A stretch of 64,000 bases of DNA from NCBI GenBank assembly GCA_964006375.1, contig OZ023265.1, positions 115,189,358 to 115,253,357 on the forward strand, given 5' to 3'. Shown one piece after another: positions 10,726-25,044 of the stretch. Each line of letters begins with the position of its first letter. The first letter of the stretch is position 1. The stretch is from Tillus elongatus (lineage: Eukaryota > Arthropoda > Insecta > Coleoptera > Cleridae). Made by a program: the position numbers and the translations under genes. The notes under the pieces were generated by a model. The model was not told where the DNA came from. It worked only from the letters and a program-made list of their open reading frames with translations, and made no database searches.

Positions 10726-10964
10726 TTATATTTTTCTCCTGTAAATCTCAAACTGAAGATTTAAAACGTGAAAATTAGAATAACTATTGCAGTTTTTGAA
10801 TGGTAAACATTACACAAAATGTACATTAGAATATGCTAGAGTTATGCTGCTCTTATCATTTGTTAAAATAGCTGCGCAAAAATGTGTCTAAAATAGACCG
10901 CAAAATTACAACTTAAGATCATTATGGGTTATCTATCTATTACACTTTCCTTGCTAAACCTACG

Positions 10965-11036
10965 GTAGTCCAGGGGTTAGACGGCTGGCTCATGAGCGAG
11001 GGGACGTGGATTCAAATCTCGTTGTTGACTCAATTT
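10965..11036 (+). ncRNA. tRNA-like sequence (pseudo-tRNA or SINE head)
   Basis: The stretch has a box A-like TAGTCCAGGGGTTAGACGG and a box B-like GTGGATTCAAATC at tRNA spacing, with CTCATGA where an anticodon loop would be. Stem pairing is imperfect and no target duplication was found. It is probably a decayed tRNA-derived repeat rather than a working tRNA. Confidence 0.4.
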
Positions 11037-11039
11037 CTA

Positions 11040-11880
11040 TTTTTTTTACTTTCTTCCGCCTTTGATTCAATTTTAACGTTATCTGATTAGATTATGCAAT
11101 CCCAATACTTTTAGCGACTTTTTGTTGAAAAAATCACTAATAAAAGATAAGGACTTTTAAGATTTTTAATTCAAGTTTAATAGCAGCTGTTGTTGCCTTT
11201 AGTCGGTAAAACCGTTCCACAGTTAACACAAAATTAGAGATTTGTGACTTCAGACGAGTTCGTTTTCTTCTCTGCAACAGGATTCAATTTTTACAGCATC
11301 GACAGGCAAAGTAATTTTCTCTGTGAAGCGACAAAAAATATCTACTTCTGTATTTAGATCGGATTTTAAATATTTTTTAATTTATTTAATTTATTTTTAT
11401 TAACGAATTTTCTTGTATTAAAAGTTGCGTTAATAGCGAATTTATAAATGAGTCTAATGAATTTTCTTTGAAGAAACATTTGTTGCGAATTTTTGTATGA
11501 AACATTATTCAATTGACGGAACAGTTTTTAAACGCAATTGGTCGAAAATAAGCTTTTAGTGGATTTTCGTGCAAAGATATTAATTTCTTTTCAATTTTAA
11601 TTACAGATTAGGTATATAATTTGAGTTTTATGTATTCTTTTAGCAAAATTGTGTAAAAAAAAATTTAGCCAGTTTTAGCAGAATTTGTTTGTGCTTCCGT
11701 AGAAATCATTTTTTGTATGATTTTTTGTGAAATTTTGGTAGATAATGATAAATCTTGAATAAGTTATTAAAAAAAAAGTTTTCGGATTTTCTTAACAAAA
11801 TTGTTTGAAAATTTTCATGAATTTTTTTAAAGTTCCGTCGAAAGTTTTTTGTGAATAATTATATTTTGGTAGGTGGGTAA
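11040..11880. other. AT-rich sequence, nothing recognised
   Basis: The stretch is rich in phrases such as GCGAATTTTTGT and TTTTCTTGAAAATTTTC, probably old element debris. No coding or RNA motif is seen. Confidence 0.45.
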
Positions 11881-11884
11881 ATAA

Positions 11885-12135
11885 CGTAAAATAAAGTGGT
11901 TCGTGTGCCAGGTTAATCGAACCAGTTTTTACAGAAACATTTTAGGTTCCTTTTCGAAAAAAATTTGTACCTTTTCAAACAACAAAGTTATTTTTATGGA
12001 ATATGGTACATTGTTTCTACTATATGGGTAACCAAATTTAATGGCTGTTTTCATTAAAAAAGGCATATTTGCTATTAAAAACATTTTCATGGAAATTCAC
12101 TACCATAACGCACTTGCGGCATCCACACTTTTTTT
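11885..12135 (-). repeat. family A inverted-repeat element, half copy
   Basis: Its reverse complement aligns by eye with 18555-18800. Shared pieces are the terminal ACGCACTTGCGGCATCC, AAAACATTTTCATGG, TGGTACATTGTTTC, and CAGGTTAATCGAACCAGTTTTT at the inner end. Confidence 0.7.
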
Positions 12136-12945
12136 TATTAATACACTTTTTCTGGCACATGTTTTTGCTCACTAGGGATTGTTCATTTCGTTTACATAAT
12201 AAAATTGATGTACCTGATCAAGTAGTAGTAAAGGAACAAAATTATTATGTTGATAGCGACAATTTAATTTTATTTATAAAATAAAATAACATCAGTGTGA
12301 TATATTTGTTCAGTTTTCTGACTGTGGTCCTAATTAGAAAAACTTTGTTTATTTAACACGTAACCACTACAAAAAACAGATATCTTTATTATGAAACTGG
12401 TGGTCTGAAACATATGTGGAGACAGCTGAATGTCTGACTAAAGATCGCTTCCTGATGAACCTGCTGTAGTTTCCCAGGGACTGTCTCTCTCGGCTGGTGG
12501 CAAAATGACAAATTAGGTTAAATGCGTGTTCACAGAGTTAGCCCGTCTTGTAAAAACAACAAAAGGTTATTTAATGACGGCAAATATAATAAGAAGCATC
12601 TATGGCAACATTGGATTCGAAAGGGAGGTTAATAAAATGCTTTTTACTACAGTTTTTTTTTAATCTCATATTCCATTTTCGCATATAAATTAAATAATGG
12701 TGAACGACAGTAGCATAGAAACTTTCAGTCTCTAGACATGGCGTTTTGGTAACCAGATCTGTAAAATTAATATTATTTCAGCCTTAAAGTTTTGATTAAT
12801 TGTGTTGCTAGAGTTTTGTAAATCTGTCCTTACAAAAAACATATGCTGTATTTAAATTTACGTTTTTTTTGGTAGATCGTAAACTTAGTTGATGGGTATA
12901 GTGGCTTTAGATGAATCGATTGCTTAAAGTTCATTTTAGCGAATT
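12136..12945. other. no feature recognised
   Basis: The short frame at 12069-12284 starts inside the repeat end and has no family motif. The GC-richer stretch 12400-12540 is unidentified. Confidence 0.45.
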
Positions 12946-12949
12946 TTTA

Positions 12950-13080
12950 TAAAGAAAATTTCGATAATAGAGAGGTAACGACTTTCGAATTTTAGAATTT
13001 TTTTAACTGCCACAAATTAGAAGCTTTAGAACCCACGTCTGAGGTCAGTTTTAGACTTTATATGTTTATACTTATATATA
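12950..13080 (+). repeat. degenerate (TA)n-element left block
   Basis: GAGAGGTAACGACTT, GAATTTTAGAATTTTTT, CTTTAGAACCCACGTCTG and AGGTCAGTTTTA occur in order, ending in a short TATATGTTTATACTTATATATA instead of a long array. This may represent an element in which the array never expanded or was lost. Confidence 0.55.
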
Positions 13081-14380
13081 CACCAACTACATTAGTAGGC
13101 CTTGGTTAGGTGACATAGAGAGCAATTTACACAGCATTTCTGGTTTTTCCTTTTATATATTTTGATCTTTTGTTTATCAAAATCGAATTATAAATACAAA
13201 AGTTACAGAGGTGTTTCCATTTCAAATAAGCCACACTAAATTTACTAAGTGTATTATTTTGGAGTGTCCTGGTATTCAGTGTACCTAAAGTTCAAATACA
13301 GTCCACATACAGTCCACACTTCAACATGTTATCAGAGCTAGTTAACGAAGCCGGTTAGATGGAGAGAGTGGGATCAATCCGCCTGCAACTCATTGGGGAT
13401 AGAAAACAAGCTCTTTCTCCCACAAAACTAACGGATTAAATAACCCAAGTGTTTCGTAAAAACTCAACTGTTTATCTCATATATTTTATGCTTTTTTTTC
13501 GGACCACAAGCTTTTTGTTGTTGTTTCTTTAATTTGTTATTGAATGCTTAACTAACAATTGATTGATGGAAACCCATTCTTATAAAAATTTCCTACCATA
13601 ACACATTTGCTGCGCCTAAACTTTTTTTTAATTATCGTCGAATTATTTCGAATAAAATATGAATCCTAAATATTGAGAAAATTTTCGACACCTTTACTTG
13701 ATAAATATAGAGCTATGCTAAGAGTTTTGTATCATCTAAAGGCATAACTTCTAACCATGTGCAGTACAAAAGTTTATAATTGCAAACTAATAAAAGTTAC
13801 GAGCTTCCGCTATAAAAGTCAATATATGTGCGAACTCCATATTTCAGAAACATTTATTAACTAAATATATATCCGACTACCAAAATTTTACAATTTAGAA
13901 ACATAAAATAGTATTATCATTAGATATAGGGCTTCTCTGGTATATTTCTAGATGCAACAAAATCTCAATTTGTAAGAAAATAAAAGAAACGAATTCCCAT
14001 ATGACAACCTTATACTCGGCAAAGTTATAAAAATTTTATACTGGTCGTATACGTGAACCTCATTCCTGAATGTTACATTTGTGGACCGAAAGGTTTATTT
14101 TGATGCTCTATTACGCGAAAATGTCCATTTTAAGCCAGCTTTGCATTCAAAAACGATCGAGCAGCAGTAAAATTCAACATTTTGCTGTTTAAATGAAGCA
14201 ATATGGAACAGTGTAAGCTTTCAAATTTTGCTCGTACTGTTAAAGTAGACCTACAGAACTGATAAAAGCAAACTCAGTATTCCAGTTTTTAAAATTCGCT
14301 GCAGACAAAATTGTGTGCCACGTGTTTTAAAAAGTTTTTTCCTGTTAGACTCTCTAGCGTATTATAATCTAATGTTCTGT
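13081..14380. other. mostly unrecognised; one family A end at 13575-13625
   Basis: Only the terminal block TACCATAACACATTTGCTGCG (minus orientation) is recognisable. A GC-richer stretch at 13310-13440 is unassigned. Confidence 0.45.
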
Positions 14381-14383
14381 TGT

Positions 14384-15889
<1,506 letters not shown>

Positions 15890-15890
<1 letters not shown>

Positions 15891-16515
15891 CGAGGAGGTA
15901 CCACCCCTTACATCAAGGGGCCGGTGAAGTCCCAACGGACGTTTCCGGTTCTGGTGTATGAGTCGGTTTCCCTTATAAGCAAAAATGATGATGGCTCCTC
16001 CTTGCACAAAAGATTCCGGAGATAAAATACCCCTCCATTCGGATCTCCAGGAGAGGGGTGTGCAGGGGGCGCCGGCATCAAGATTTAACATATCCTTCTC
16101 GAATATGTGTCGCCTAAATTCTAACCTGAACTCCGTCCACCATTTCCTCCAGGCTAATACGCCCCAACTCCTCTTCCCCACCGTAACCCAAATCAGTACC
16201 AAAACAGCCACTAATCACCTTAATTTCCCGGGGGATGAACTCCTTACTTCCTTTAGATTGCATGGAGGCGTGTGCGCATACGTCCGTAGCATATCCTGTA
16301 CCAGACTCCCCAATTTAGACGCTGGAAGAAGAGACATTCTTTGGATGAAACTCTCTCCCAGGGCTGCAACGAAATTCATCTGTTGCATTTACCGGTCACC
16401 TTCTGACAACAACTTTGTCCAGCTCTTCGACTACCTTTCTGAAAAAAACGACCATCTGATTTCTAAATATCCTTCCTCCGAGGTGACTTCAATGTCCATA
16501 ATAAAGAATAGCTAG
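15890..16515 (+). pseudogene. non-LTR retrotransposon 5' region and endonuclease fragment
   Basis: Residues encoded at about 16080-16515 match the N-terminal apurinic-type endonuclease of a jockey/CR1-like LINE: FNISFSNMCRLNSNLNSVHHF, LLFPTVTQISTKTATNH, LHGGVCAYVRS and KFICCIYRSPSDNN. The expected E of the LTETQ-type motif reads TVTQ. The final GDFNVH-like motif is lost where the frame meets TAG. The GC-rich leader from 15890 (CGCCCGAGGAGGTACC) may be 5' UTR. No RT follows, so it is a truncated, inactive copy. Confidence 0.75.
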
Positions 16516-16639
16516 GATCTTCAAAAACCGTTCTTCAACACGACAAATATTTTACCGTATATTTAGATATTCAGCGAGAATAGTATGGAATTACGAGGGT
16601 GAATAAAATTGATTCTTCGTAAAATAACTCAATCCAATG

Positions 16640-17470
16640 TTTAATGATGGCTCATCATTAATTAAGCACGTTGTGCTACTGAGCTCTCCCAGATGTGATT
16701 GATAAATCAATAAAAGCGTTACGGAAGCAGAAAAAGTAAGCGTAACATGGTATACCAACGAGTCTAAACAAATGGAGGGAGCAGGGCTGAAATAAAAGGA
16801 ACTAACTCGATAAGTCCCCAGGAAAAACTTCCACCATCCTTTAGGCTAGAATGCTTGCTATAAATTTCTGTGTACAGCAATGCATACAGAGCAGGCATAC
16901 AAATAGTAAGATTTACATCCTCTTAGACAGTCTAGGCAGTAGTAAAGACCCTGAAATATTTCAAAACCCAGTTTAAACTTACCTGGGACTGCAACAAATC
17001 CTTGAAACAACTAGCTATGAGCAACAAAGTGAATTTGCTGTCGGTACCAGGGCATCAAGGCTTCGAAAGAAATTAGCCTTAAAAAAAGGGCCTCAACAAC
17101 ACCATCTTATAGTGTAAAGTTATATTGTGGCCCAAAAAAAGCCATGTAAGGAGTGAACTGGATGCTCGGAAGAGGAACCAAATGTGGTATAACGGGAGAA
17201 AAACGTCAGGCTTAAGTCAGGCAAAACGATTCATCTCCATATCAACAAAGAAGTCTGAACTGCTTCCTGAATTAAACATTAATCACAGTACACTCGTTCC
17301 CAGTAAGGTATTACCTTATGAAGATGGGTAAGGTGGGACAGTACAAATACTGCACCGAGGGAGCGGAAACAACTGAACATTTGCTATGCACGGTCTGTTC
17401 TTAAAAAGGTTCAAATACGCTGTAGTAGTGACCTTAGCACCACAGGAAATATGTAAAATAGATAACACAA
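16640..17470 (+). pseudogene. LINE RNase H and C-terminal zinc region, decayed
   Basis: WYTNESKQMEGAG (RNase H start, TDGSK-like), NKVNLLSVPGHQG (the VPGHxG motif) and a late CTEGAETTEHLLC (a zinc-binding tail) appear in order across several frames with many stops. The sequence is about four-fifths alike by eye to 26185-26960. RNase H would remove template RNA in an R1/jockey-type element, but this copy is dead. Confidence 0.7.
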
Positions 17471-18300
17471 ACAGTGAATAGGGGACCTTGTCAATTAGCG
17501 TATTACGCTGGATCTCTCATGAGAGTCTCAACGTAAACAACAATTATTATTTTATTAGCTAAAAATATAAACACATTTAAACGTAAAAGGGAAAGTCTAA
17601 ACACGAAATTGAAATTATTTTAATGATAGGTACTCTAACAAAATTTGATTAATTGGTATCATCTTCAAACGAACAGCATCGTTAAGAATAGGGGTGTAGG
17701 CTAAACGGTGTGAAACGCATCACCATTTATAATACACAACAAGAAAGAAGCTCATCTTCACAGTTGTCTGAGTTTGTCTTATGACGGCGCGGAATTTATT
17801 ACAGCTATCATGATTATTAATTTTATTTTTGTACCTGAAGCTCTGAAACGATAAGTTTGCTCGCGGAGTCATTACGACCCATTATGTCAATTATGATCAT
17901 TTATCTTTTAAGAATGAAAAGCCGCAGTTTTTTTATGAATCATACTACTTTGAGGAAAGTGTTTTGTTTAGGTACTGTCAACAAAAAGCATATGAATTTA
18001 TTGTTTTAAACGTCCTTTCCTAATATAACTTAGGAACTGAATAAATGTCTTTATTATGATACGGGTAAAATGTACTTGATTATAAATTTATTATTTGTAA
18101 GCAATTTAATTGTAGTTAGGTCGGGTAGGTTTTGTCGAAAATAGCTGTATTTACCCCAAAAAATTCACTTGTAAAAATACCATGCACAGAGGCATCTTTC
18201 TTCAAACACGTACAAAATACTGAAAATACTACACCACAGGTCTAGCAGAACCTAAGAATCTTCTACAAACAAAAACATAAGTTTCAATGCAGCGAGGGCG
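17471..18300. other. no feature recognised
   Basis: AT-rich single-copy-looking DNA without motifs I can name. Confidence 0.45.
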
Positions 18301-18304
18301 CTAT

Positions 18305-18366
<62 letters not shown>
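18305..18366. repeat. (TA)n microsatellite
   Basis: A short uninterrupted array between GGCGCTATTAT and GACATAAATAC. Confidence 0.9.
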
Positions 18367-18371
<5 letters not shown>

Positions 18372-18554
18372 TAAATACTTATATGGTGTGTCATTTGCCG
18401 CATTAGTTGAATAAAATTAAGAAAATCTTTATTATTTTCTATACGCCCTTCTTTAGCAGAGAAATTTACACAGCAACCCAAACGGTATAGGGGGTGCACG
18501 TATTATATTAAAATGAAATATAATAGAGGAATACACTGTTTTTTATCTCGATGA

Positions 18555-18800
18555 AAAAGAAAAGTCGGGACGCAGAATGTGCGTTATGGTAGCGAATTTT
18601 CGTAAAAATGTTTTTAATGGGAAATATGTCTTGTTTTTATAAGAAGGACATCAAATTTGGTTAGTAGTGTAACCTGCATAGTAGTAGCAATATACCATAT
18701 TTCATTGAAATGGCTTTGTTGTTTTAAAAAGTACAAACATTTACCGAAAATAAACTAAAAATTTAAGAAAAAACTGGTCCGGTTTGCCTGGTTAACGAAC
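18555..18800 (+). repeat. family A inverted-repeat element, half copy
   Basis: It begins GGGACGCAGAATGTGCGTTATGG, continues ATGTTTTTAATGGGAAATATG, then AACCTGCATAGTAGTAGC and CATATTTCATTGAAATGGC, and ends near CTGGTTAACGAAC. It shows the uninterrupted sequence at the place where the mariner-like element inserted in the 36540 copy. Confidence 0.75.
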
Positions 18801-19360
18801 TTCTTTAAGCTATTTACACAGGTGCCAAAATATAATTATTGACAAACAGCTTTATGGCCAAAATAGAAAAAAAAAATGAAAATTTGCTAACAATATCTTT
18901 TACAAAAATTCACCATTTTTTTTACAGAAATTGGCTGCAGTAGCGTTACACTAAATTATATTTTTCACAAAGATTCGACACCTTTTTTTCACAATAACTT
19001 ACTAAAGATTTATTATTAATTACTAACATTTTACAAAAATCTTACAAAGAATGATTTCTACGGAAACACAAAAAAAAATCTGCGAAAACTTTTTAAATTC
19101 AGCCACTATTTGAGAGTGCCTGTATATGGCAGCTCAATTATCTAGACGAGTAATATAAACAAAAAGCGCTCTGAATACGTCATTTCCATGAGGCGTGGTA
19201 AAAACGCTGTATCACAGTTTGTTATATGTGTTTGTGATATGTGCCGAAAACGAGAAAGCTTGCAAAACAATTGAAATAACTCAAAAACGTTGAACAATTT
19301 TTTTTTCTTACAAACATGCATTATAATTCGATGGAAAATGGAAAAATCCAATAACATAAA
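18801..19360. other. AT-rich, element-like debris
   Basis: Poly-A and poly-T runs and family A-like phrases (GAAAATTTGC, AAAAATTCACC) are present. No clear boundaries or genes. Confidence 0.4.
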
Positions 19361-19462
19361 GGGTGTTATATTAAAACAAAGTAAGTATGTATCACTAACG
19401 ACCTATGGGCCACCCTGTAATTGTCAAAATAGGTTTATAAGGTGCAGCTCGAGACACCCTAC
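19361..19462. repeat. short inverted-repeat element (AGGGTGTT...ACACCCT)
   Basis: AGGGTGTTATATTAAAA at the left and GAGACACCCT at the right suggest a miniature inverted-repeat element. A related copy lies at 38832-38935 (AGTGTTCGATAAAA, GTATCACCAACGATTTATGG, CACCCTAT). After each copy comes a microsatellite: (TA)n here, (AAT)n there. Confidence 0.5.
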
Positions 19463-19537
19463 AATTAGCGCATATATTTTTTCTCATATCTTTTATAATG
19501 CCGAATATATTGAGGTTTACCGTAGAAATGCGTATCC

Positions 19538-19541
<4 letters not shown>

Positions 19542-19619
<78 letters not shown>

Positions 19620-20290
19620 ACAAAAACTCAAACTGACCCCTATATGGGTTTTAGGGGTTCTAGTTCGCGGTCATTTGAAGACATCTTTTTAAAATTCATA
19701 AATCGCGGTATTCTCATTAACGAATTTTTTCTCCAAAATTTGCTAAACTATAGACTATTAAACCATAATCTCTGTAGCTGAACCTACTGCCAAATAATCA
19801 GCAAGAGGATCTGTTTGACATGGATTTTATAGAAACATTTAAGTAAAATGAAGGACAATGATGGTTGAAGCTGAAACTTAAAGCTTTGTAAAACACACAT
19901 ATTACGACATTTCCTCTACATAATCTGCATTTGTTTCGGATGATTTGTCTGAAAGTTGCAAATTTTGCCGTCTCAAATTGCGGCCTTGATGTTTTAAGAA
20001 GAAAAATTATAAAATTTTCAAAGTATTTTTTCCGCTACTTCATGACCTTTTTGCTTCAAGAAAACGTAACTGTTGTATGTAATATTCAATTGGTTTAATT
20101 AACTACACAACATATTTTGTTCCTGTGCTTACTCCTGATTACCAGTGGCACCCAAACTTTTTCTTAAATGCTAATTGTTTTTCTTTTCCCTTTTTCGAAA
20201 ATCGGTACATAGGGTAAGTTTGATAGTAAAAACGTATATGCCAAATTCGATAAAAACGTGTCGCAAAAGTGAGTATAACTTACGCTTTTC
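19542..20290 (-). repeat. (TA)n-element, copy with alternative right half
   Basis: The array is at 19542-19616. To its right, in reverse orientation, is the common block (CTGACCCCTATATGGG, CTAGTTCGCGGTCATTTG), then AGACTATTAAACCATAA and the internal block shared with 1640 and 42400. To the left is GAGGTTTACCGTAGAAATGCG, which replaces the usual ACCGATAACTC half. Confidence 0.75.
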
Positions 20291-21012
20291 CTACAAAAAA
20301 ACCAAATAACTGCACAAGTTTGCTTTTGCCATTATCTTTATTGTAATTTTCGTTATCATACCCTAAAACACGTCTGTATACAACATTTCATAAGAATCGA
20401 ACCGATGCGCGGAAAGTAAACGTTTACTGTACTTTGCAACATGACATACGTATACCATAAACTGGATGCCTTACGAAGTTTCTCTTAAAATAATGAAAGA
20501 TATTGTATGAAAAACACTAAAATATGTAAAAGAAGCTTACCTTCTCAAAAAATACGCTAGCATTACACTTTCATCAGTTCTTAGTACGTTTTTTCTCATC
20601 CTCCAAATACAAGATATTTCATATGCCTTCACGTATTTTTCGTTAGCTTTTAAAGGAATTAAGCTCTAGCGGCATTTAAAATGTTTTCAGAACAATTTTC
20701 TCAATTGTTTTTAATAGCAAGACTCATTTTATAATTAATGTGTAACTTAAACTCAGTTCGACTCACAAAAATGAAACTTGTTAACTGTTATATAAGTAAT
20801 CAAAGCCGTGTCAGGTTACTAGGTTACGGAAATCCTACACAGGTACCCAACTATGAATGTTTTTAATTTTTCACTTTGTATTGATTTTACATCTATGATT
20901 ATTAGCTTATAATTATTAAGACAAAATGCGAAAAAAATTGTATAAACAAACCTTGTAAGAAAAGCAGTTTAACTAAACTTATATAGCTTTAAAGTTACTC
21001 CTTCGCTCGTAT
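20291..21012. other. no feature recognised
   Basis: AT-rich; no coding or RNA motif found. Confidence 0.45.
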
Positions 21013-21330
<318 letters not shown>

Positions 21331-21600
21331 TTAACTAGTTGATACCTACTTGTAGTTATAACAGATGCAATTTATTTTCTTTTGGTCCAAATCTCAACGT
21401 ACAAACTTCTGTAAGTGTCACTCCTCAATTTAGATTTTCCAAAGAGTCACTCTAATTCGTCTTATCAAGTACGTACCTTAACAAAATTTAACGCTTTTTA
21501 TTAATTTTAATTGTTCCCTCTTTATTCTGGAACTGAAATTATAGTTTTTTTTCTACAACACCATATTTATTCGATACTGGCATTATTCTGACAATATAAC

Positions 21601-21635
<35 letters not shown>
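21601..21635. repeat. (AAT)n microsatellite
   Basis: About eleven AAT units. Confidence 0.95.
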
Positions 21636-21636
<1 letters not shown>

Positions 21637-21639
21637 TTT

Positions 21640-22400
21640 CAAATCTAATCGTCTTATGTCTTTGTTTGAAAGAATGCTGCCCGTATACGATAAAATAAGT
21701 AGTTAGTCTCCCAGGTGTTATAAAAAACTGGGATACCAAAAAGAAACTCTAATTTTACTAAAGGCGCCCTAATCCTGGGCTAATTCAGCCTATGCTATCA
21801 CTATTTTTAAGATAATTCACAAAAAACAAATTTCAATTACGGGGATGGATTAGAACTGGGGGTTATTTAAACTTACACTGTAACACTAAATACAGTTTAC
21901 ATAACAGTTGCAGCCAACAACATTGGTTCCATTATTTGTTTTTGTTTTTGTTTGTTTACTAGTTTAGAATGCCAATATCAAGTAATAAATGAAAAGGCAA
22001 GGAAACAGCAATGTGTCTTACTGTGCTGCAGCGAATTCCTGTGCACACATTCCAAGTCCCTATAGACTAAGACTTAAATTATGTTCTGTCTTAAACGTGT
22101 TTCGCATTTCCGACACAAAAGAAGAAACATTACCTAACAACCTGAGCTTATTGTATTATAGTCCACTGAGTTGGGATTTTCAAAGTCAACATTGAAAGAA
22201 TATAAATATCATTGATCCAAGTCAAGTCCTTACCCACAATGTCGTTTTCTTTATTGATATGTATTATAACAGAAAAAGGACTTTCAAGCAGTGCAAACCG
22301 TACCAGCCCATACGCTTGACAGTGCATCATGTTTAGCAAAATGGTTTAGTGATCCCAGACTATTAGTGAATATTCATTTAAGAAAATTCACTAACAACAG
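21640..22400. other. no feature recognised
   Basis: The frame at 21989-22195 contains YCAAANSC, vaguely like a THAP zinc finger start, but nothing further supports it. Confidence 0.4.
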
Positions 22401-22414
22401 GTATCAATCTTGAG

Positions 22415-22780
<366 letters not shown>

Positions 22781-23024
22781 ATTGTCTAAGTGATTAAAAT
22801 GAATATTTGCAACTTAAAAGAACACAGACAAACGTGATTATGTAGCAATTTTCAAGTCGTTTGATCAAAGGAAAATAAAGTTATTCGAAATTAATAATAA
22901 AATAATCTTCAACATCACTTCAGATTCTGTAATGCAATATCTACAATGTTGGAAAAGGACAGATGACGTTATCTGTACTGCTATGCTATTTAAATAAATT
23001 GTAGATAAAAATCTAAACAATGGA

Positions 23025-23230
23025 AGGTGGGAATATGTCAGCCTGGAAAAGGTTGTGAGAGATACGACAGGGACGCCATCTTGGTGCAGGACCAGGTAGT
23101 ATGTTGTCATGGTAGCTCTAGTTTACACAAAATTTTATAGATAGAGGTGTGCACAATGTACAATCAACTAACAATTATGTAAATTGTCAGCCTTGGACCA
23201 TTTCTTTCCTAATACCAGGACAAAGTTTGC
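23025..23230 (+). repeat. family C repeat, single arm
   Basis: CAGGACCAGGTAGTATGTTG, ACACAAAATTTTATAGATAG, then CAACTAACAATT and TTGTCAGCCTTGGACC match one arm of the foldback at 34764-35040. A related piece is at 33430-33560. Confidence 0.65.
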
Positions 23231-23271
23231 GTGCAAAAGCGCGAAATTTTAGCATGCGAATGTATACTGCA

Positions 23272-24352
23272 AATAAAAATTTCGGGACACAGCATGTGCG
23301 TTGTAGTAGTGAATTTTTATAAGAATTGTGCACTATCAGTAAGATATATTATTAAAGCTAATTCTTTAAATTTAAATGGACCTTGAAGATCTGTTTTAGA
23401 GTCCCAGTTAGCGATTATTTGAAAAAATTTATATTTTATATGGAGCTAAAAAATTTAAATTTGTTCTTAGATATAATATGTAAGTACTGCAAGTGCCTTT
23501 AAAAAATTGTGTTACAAATATCATTAAATTTACAAAAGTTTTTGAGAAAAAAATTAATTATTTACAAAGTTAAATTACCTGTTAAATTATAAATATGGCA
23601 TGTATTTTTCCTTATTAATTGCTGGCATGGTTTTCTTTTATTCAACCCTTCCAGCTATTGCAAACAACAACAAAAATGTTTTTTATGTTATGGTAGAAAA
23701 TTGTTGTAAAAATATTTCAAATCCAATAGCTCAATAAATTTCCCATTAAGCCGCAATCGTCAATCTTGAACCATAGTAACACCTATATAAACGCACGTGG
23801 GTACTAAATTAAAGAAAAGGAACATAATGAGCTTCGCGGATAACTACAAATTTGTTTTAAAAACCTTTTTTGTTGTTTATTGTTTACAAAAACTGGATGG
23901 GTTGACTAAAACAAAACCATCCCTACAATTAATAAGGAAAAATACCTGCCATATTTATAATTTGACAGGTACATTCCCTTTGTAAATAATTAATTTTTTT
24001 CTGAAAAACTTTTGTAACTTTAACGAAATTTGTAACACAATTTTTTAAAGACACTTACATATTATATCCAAGACCAAATTTTTTATGCACAATCAACCAA
24101 AGGTTGCAGTGCTATCGGTGCGGCAAGGCAGCGGACGAGCCCTGAGGGAAAAAAAGACCAAATTTTAAATTTTTAGCACCATATAAAACATACATTTTTT
24201 CAAACAATGGCTAACTAAGACTTTAAAACTGATCTACAAGGTCCATTTGAATTTAAAGGATTAGTTTTAATAGTTTATTTTACTAATAGTGTACAATTCT
24301 TATGGAAATTCACTACTATAACGCACTTGCTGCGTCCTGAAATTTTTATATA
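23272..24352. mobile_element. 1.1-kb foldback element with family A ends
   Basis: The left arm (23272 to about 23690) and the right arm (about 23860-24352) are inverted copies, roughly 85% alike by eye over about 410 bp. The spacer is near 170 bp. Both tips carry the family A terminal block (GGGACACAGCATGTGCG, ACGCACTTGCTGCGTCC). Pairs that show the inversion include AAATGGACCTTG with CAAGGTCCATTT and CCTTATTAATTG with CAATTAATAAGG. There is no coding capacity. The right arm carries a later 72-bp insertion. Confidence 0.85.
24083..24154 (+). mobile_element. 72-bp polyadenylated retroposed fragment
   Basis: AGACCAAATTTT is present at 24071-24082 and 24155-24166, flanking sequence absent from the other foldback arm. 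The insert is GC-rich at its 3' part (GGCAAGGCAGCGGACGAGCC) and ends in a run of A after CCTGAGGG. This is the signature of LINE-type retroposition of a 5'-truncated 3' end or a small RNA. The source is unknown. Confidence 0.8.
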
Positions 24353-24359
24353 TTTAGTT

Positions 24360-25030
24360 TAGTTAGTTTGATGAGATTACGAAAAACGAGGTGAACAAGA
24401 ATTTTTGTCTGTGTGTGTGTGTCGTCAGATTGGATTGGCTGCGGTATGATTACTATCCACATTTTGTTACTACAACTAGTATGTGACCAAAATTCAACAG
24501 TTAATGTGCATTCTGCTATGGTGTATTGAATGTTGTCCGAACATGTAGTTTTAGATAGTTTTTATTTTATTTATTTATATATTAATACTATAAGTTGTAC
24601 TTTTTATCCTAACTTAAGCCTACTTAAGTCTAGATACTTTTTGTGGAATTTAGACAGGGGTATATATTCTTCATACCAATGGGGCCTATCATGGCAACTT
24701 TTGTTTTTTGACATACAGGTATGCCATCAACGTCATGGATACATATAGAGCATAGACAAAAATGATAACTTAAAGCCTAATTTTTTTAAATATTTTTAGT
24801 TTGTTGTTTAACCAATTTATATCTAAGTAAATATATGTTTTTGCTACTTTCTAATGGTTGTCCAAAAGTTGTTCCAAATCCACTTTAGTAAAATATGTTG
24901 TGGGCCTCCTTCGTCTTCACATTCGCAATATATTATGGGTCACTTTAAAGGTTGAGCTTATGTAAATGGGTAGGTATTAAGGAGCGATTAAATCTCAAAC
25001 GACATATGCGAGTTGCCAATACTCTAGGAT
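24360..25030. other. no feature recognised
   Basis: AT-rich, with a short GT run at 24412-24422. No motif. Confidence 0.45.
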
Positions 25031-25044
25031 ATCCAGTAAACCAT

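Noticed and set aside
10965..11036. Functional tRNA gene
   Set aside because: Acceptor and anticodon stems pair poorly; kept only as a tRNA-like repeat.
12435..12460. CTGATGAACCTGCTG as a hammerhead core
   Set aside because: No pairing stem II and no GAAA box downstream.
13310..13345. Possible Ty1/copia primer-binding site (ATGTTATCAGAGCTAG)
   Set aside because: There are no LTRs, no copia protein motifs and only partial match to an initiator-Met tRNA primer site.
21989..22195. Possible THAP zinc finger start (SYCAAANSC)
   Set aside because: Only one short motif; no further Cys/His or the expected downstream residues.
23272..24352. CRISPR-like repeats
   Set aside because: The repeats are a single long inverted pair, not short direct repeats with spacers; the genome is eukaryotic.
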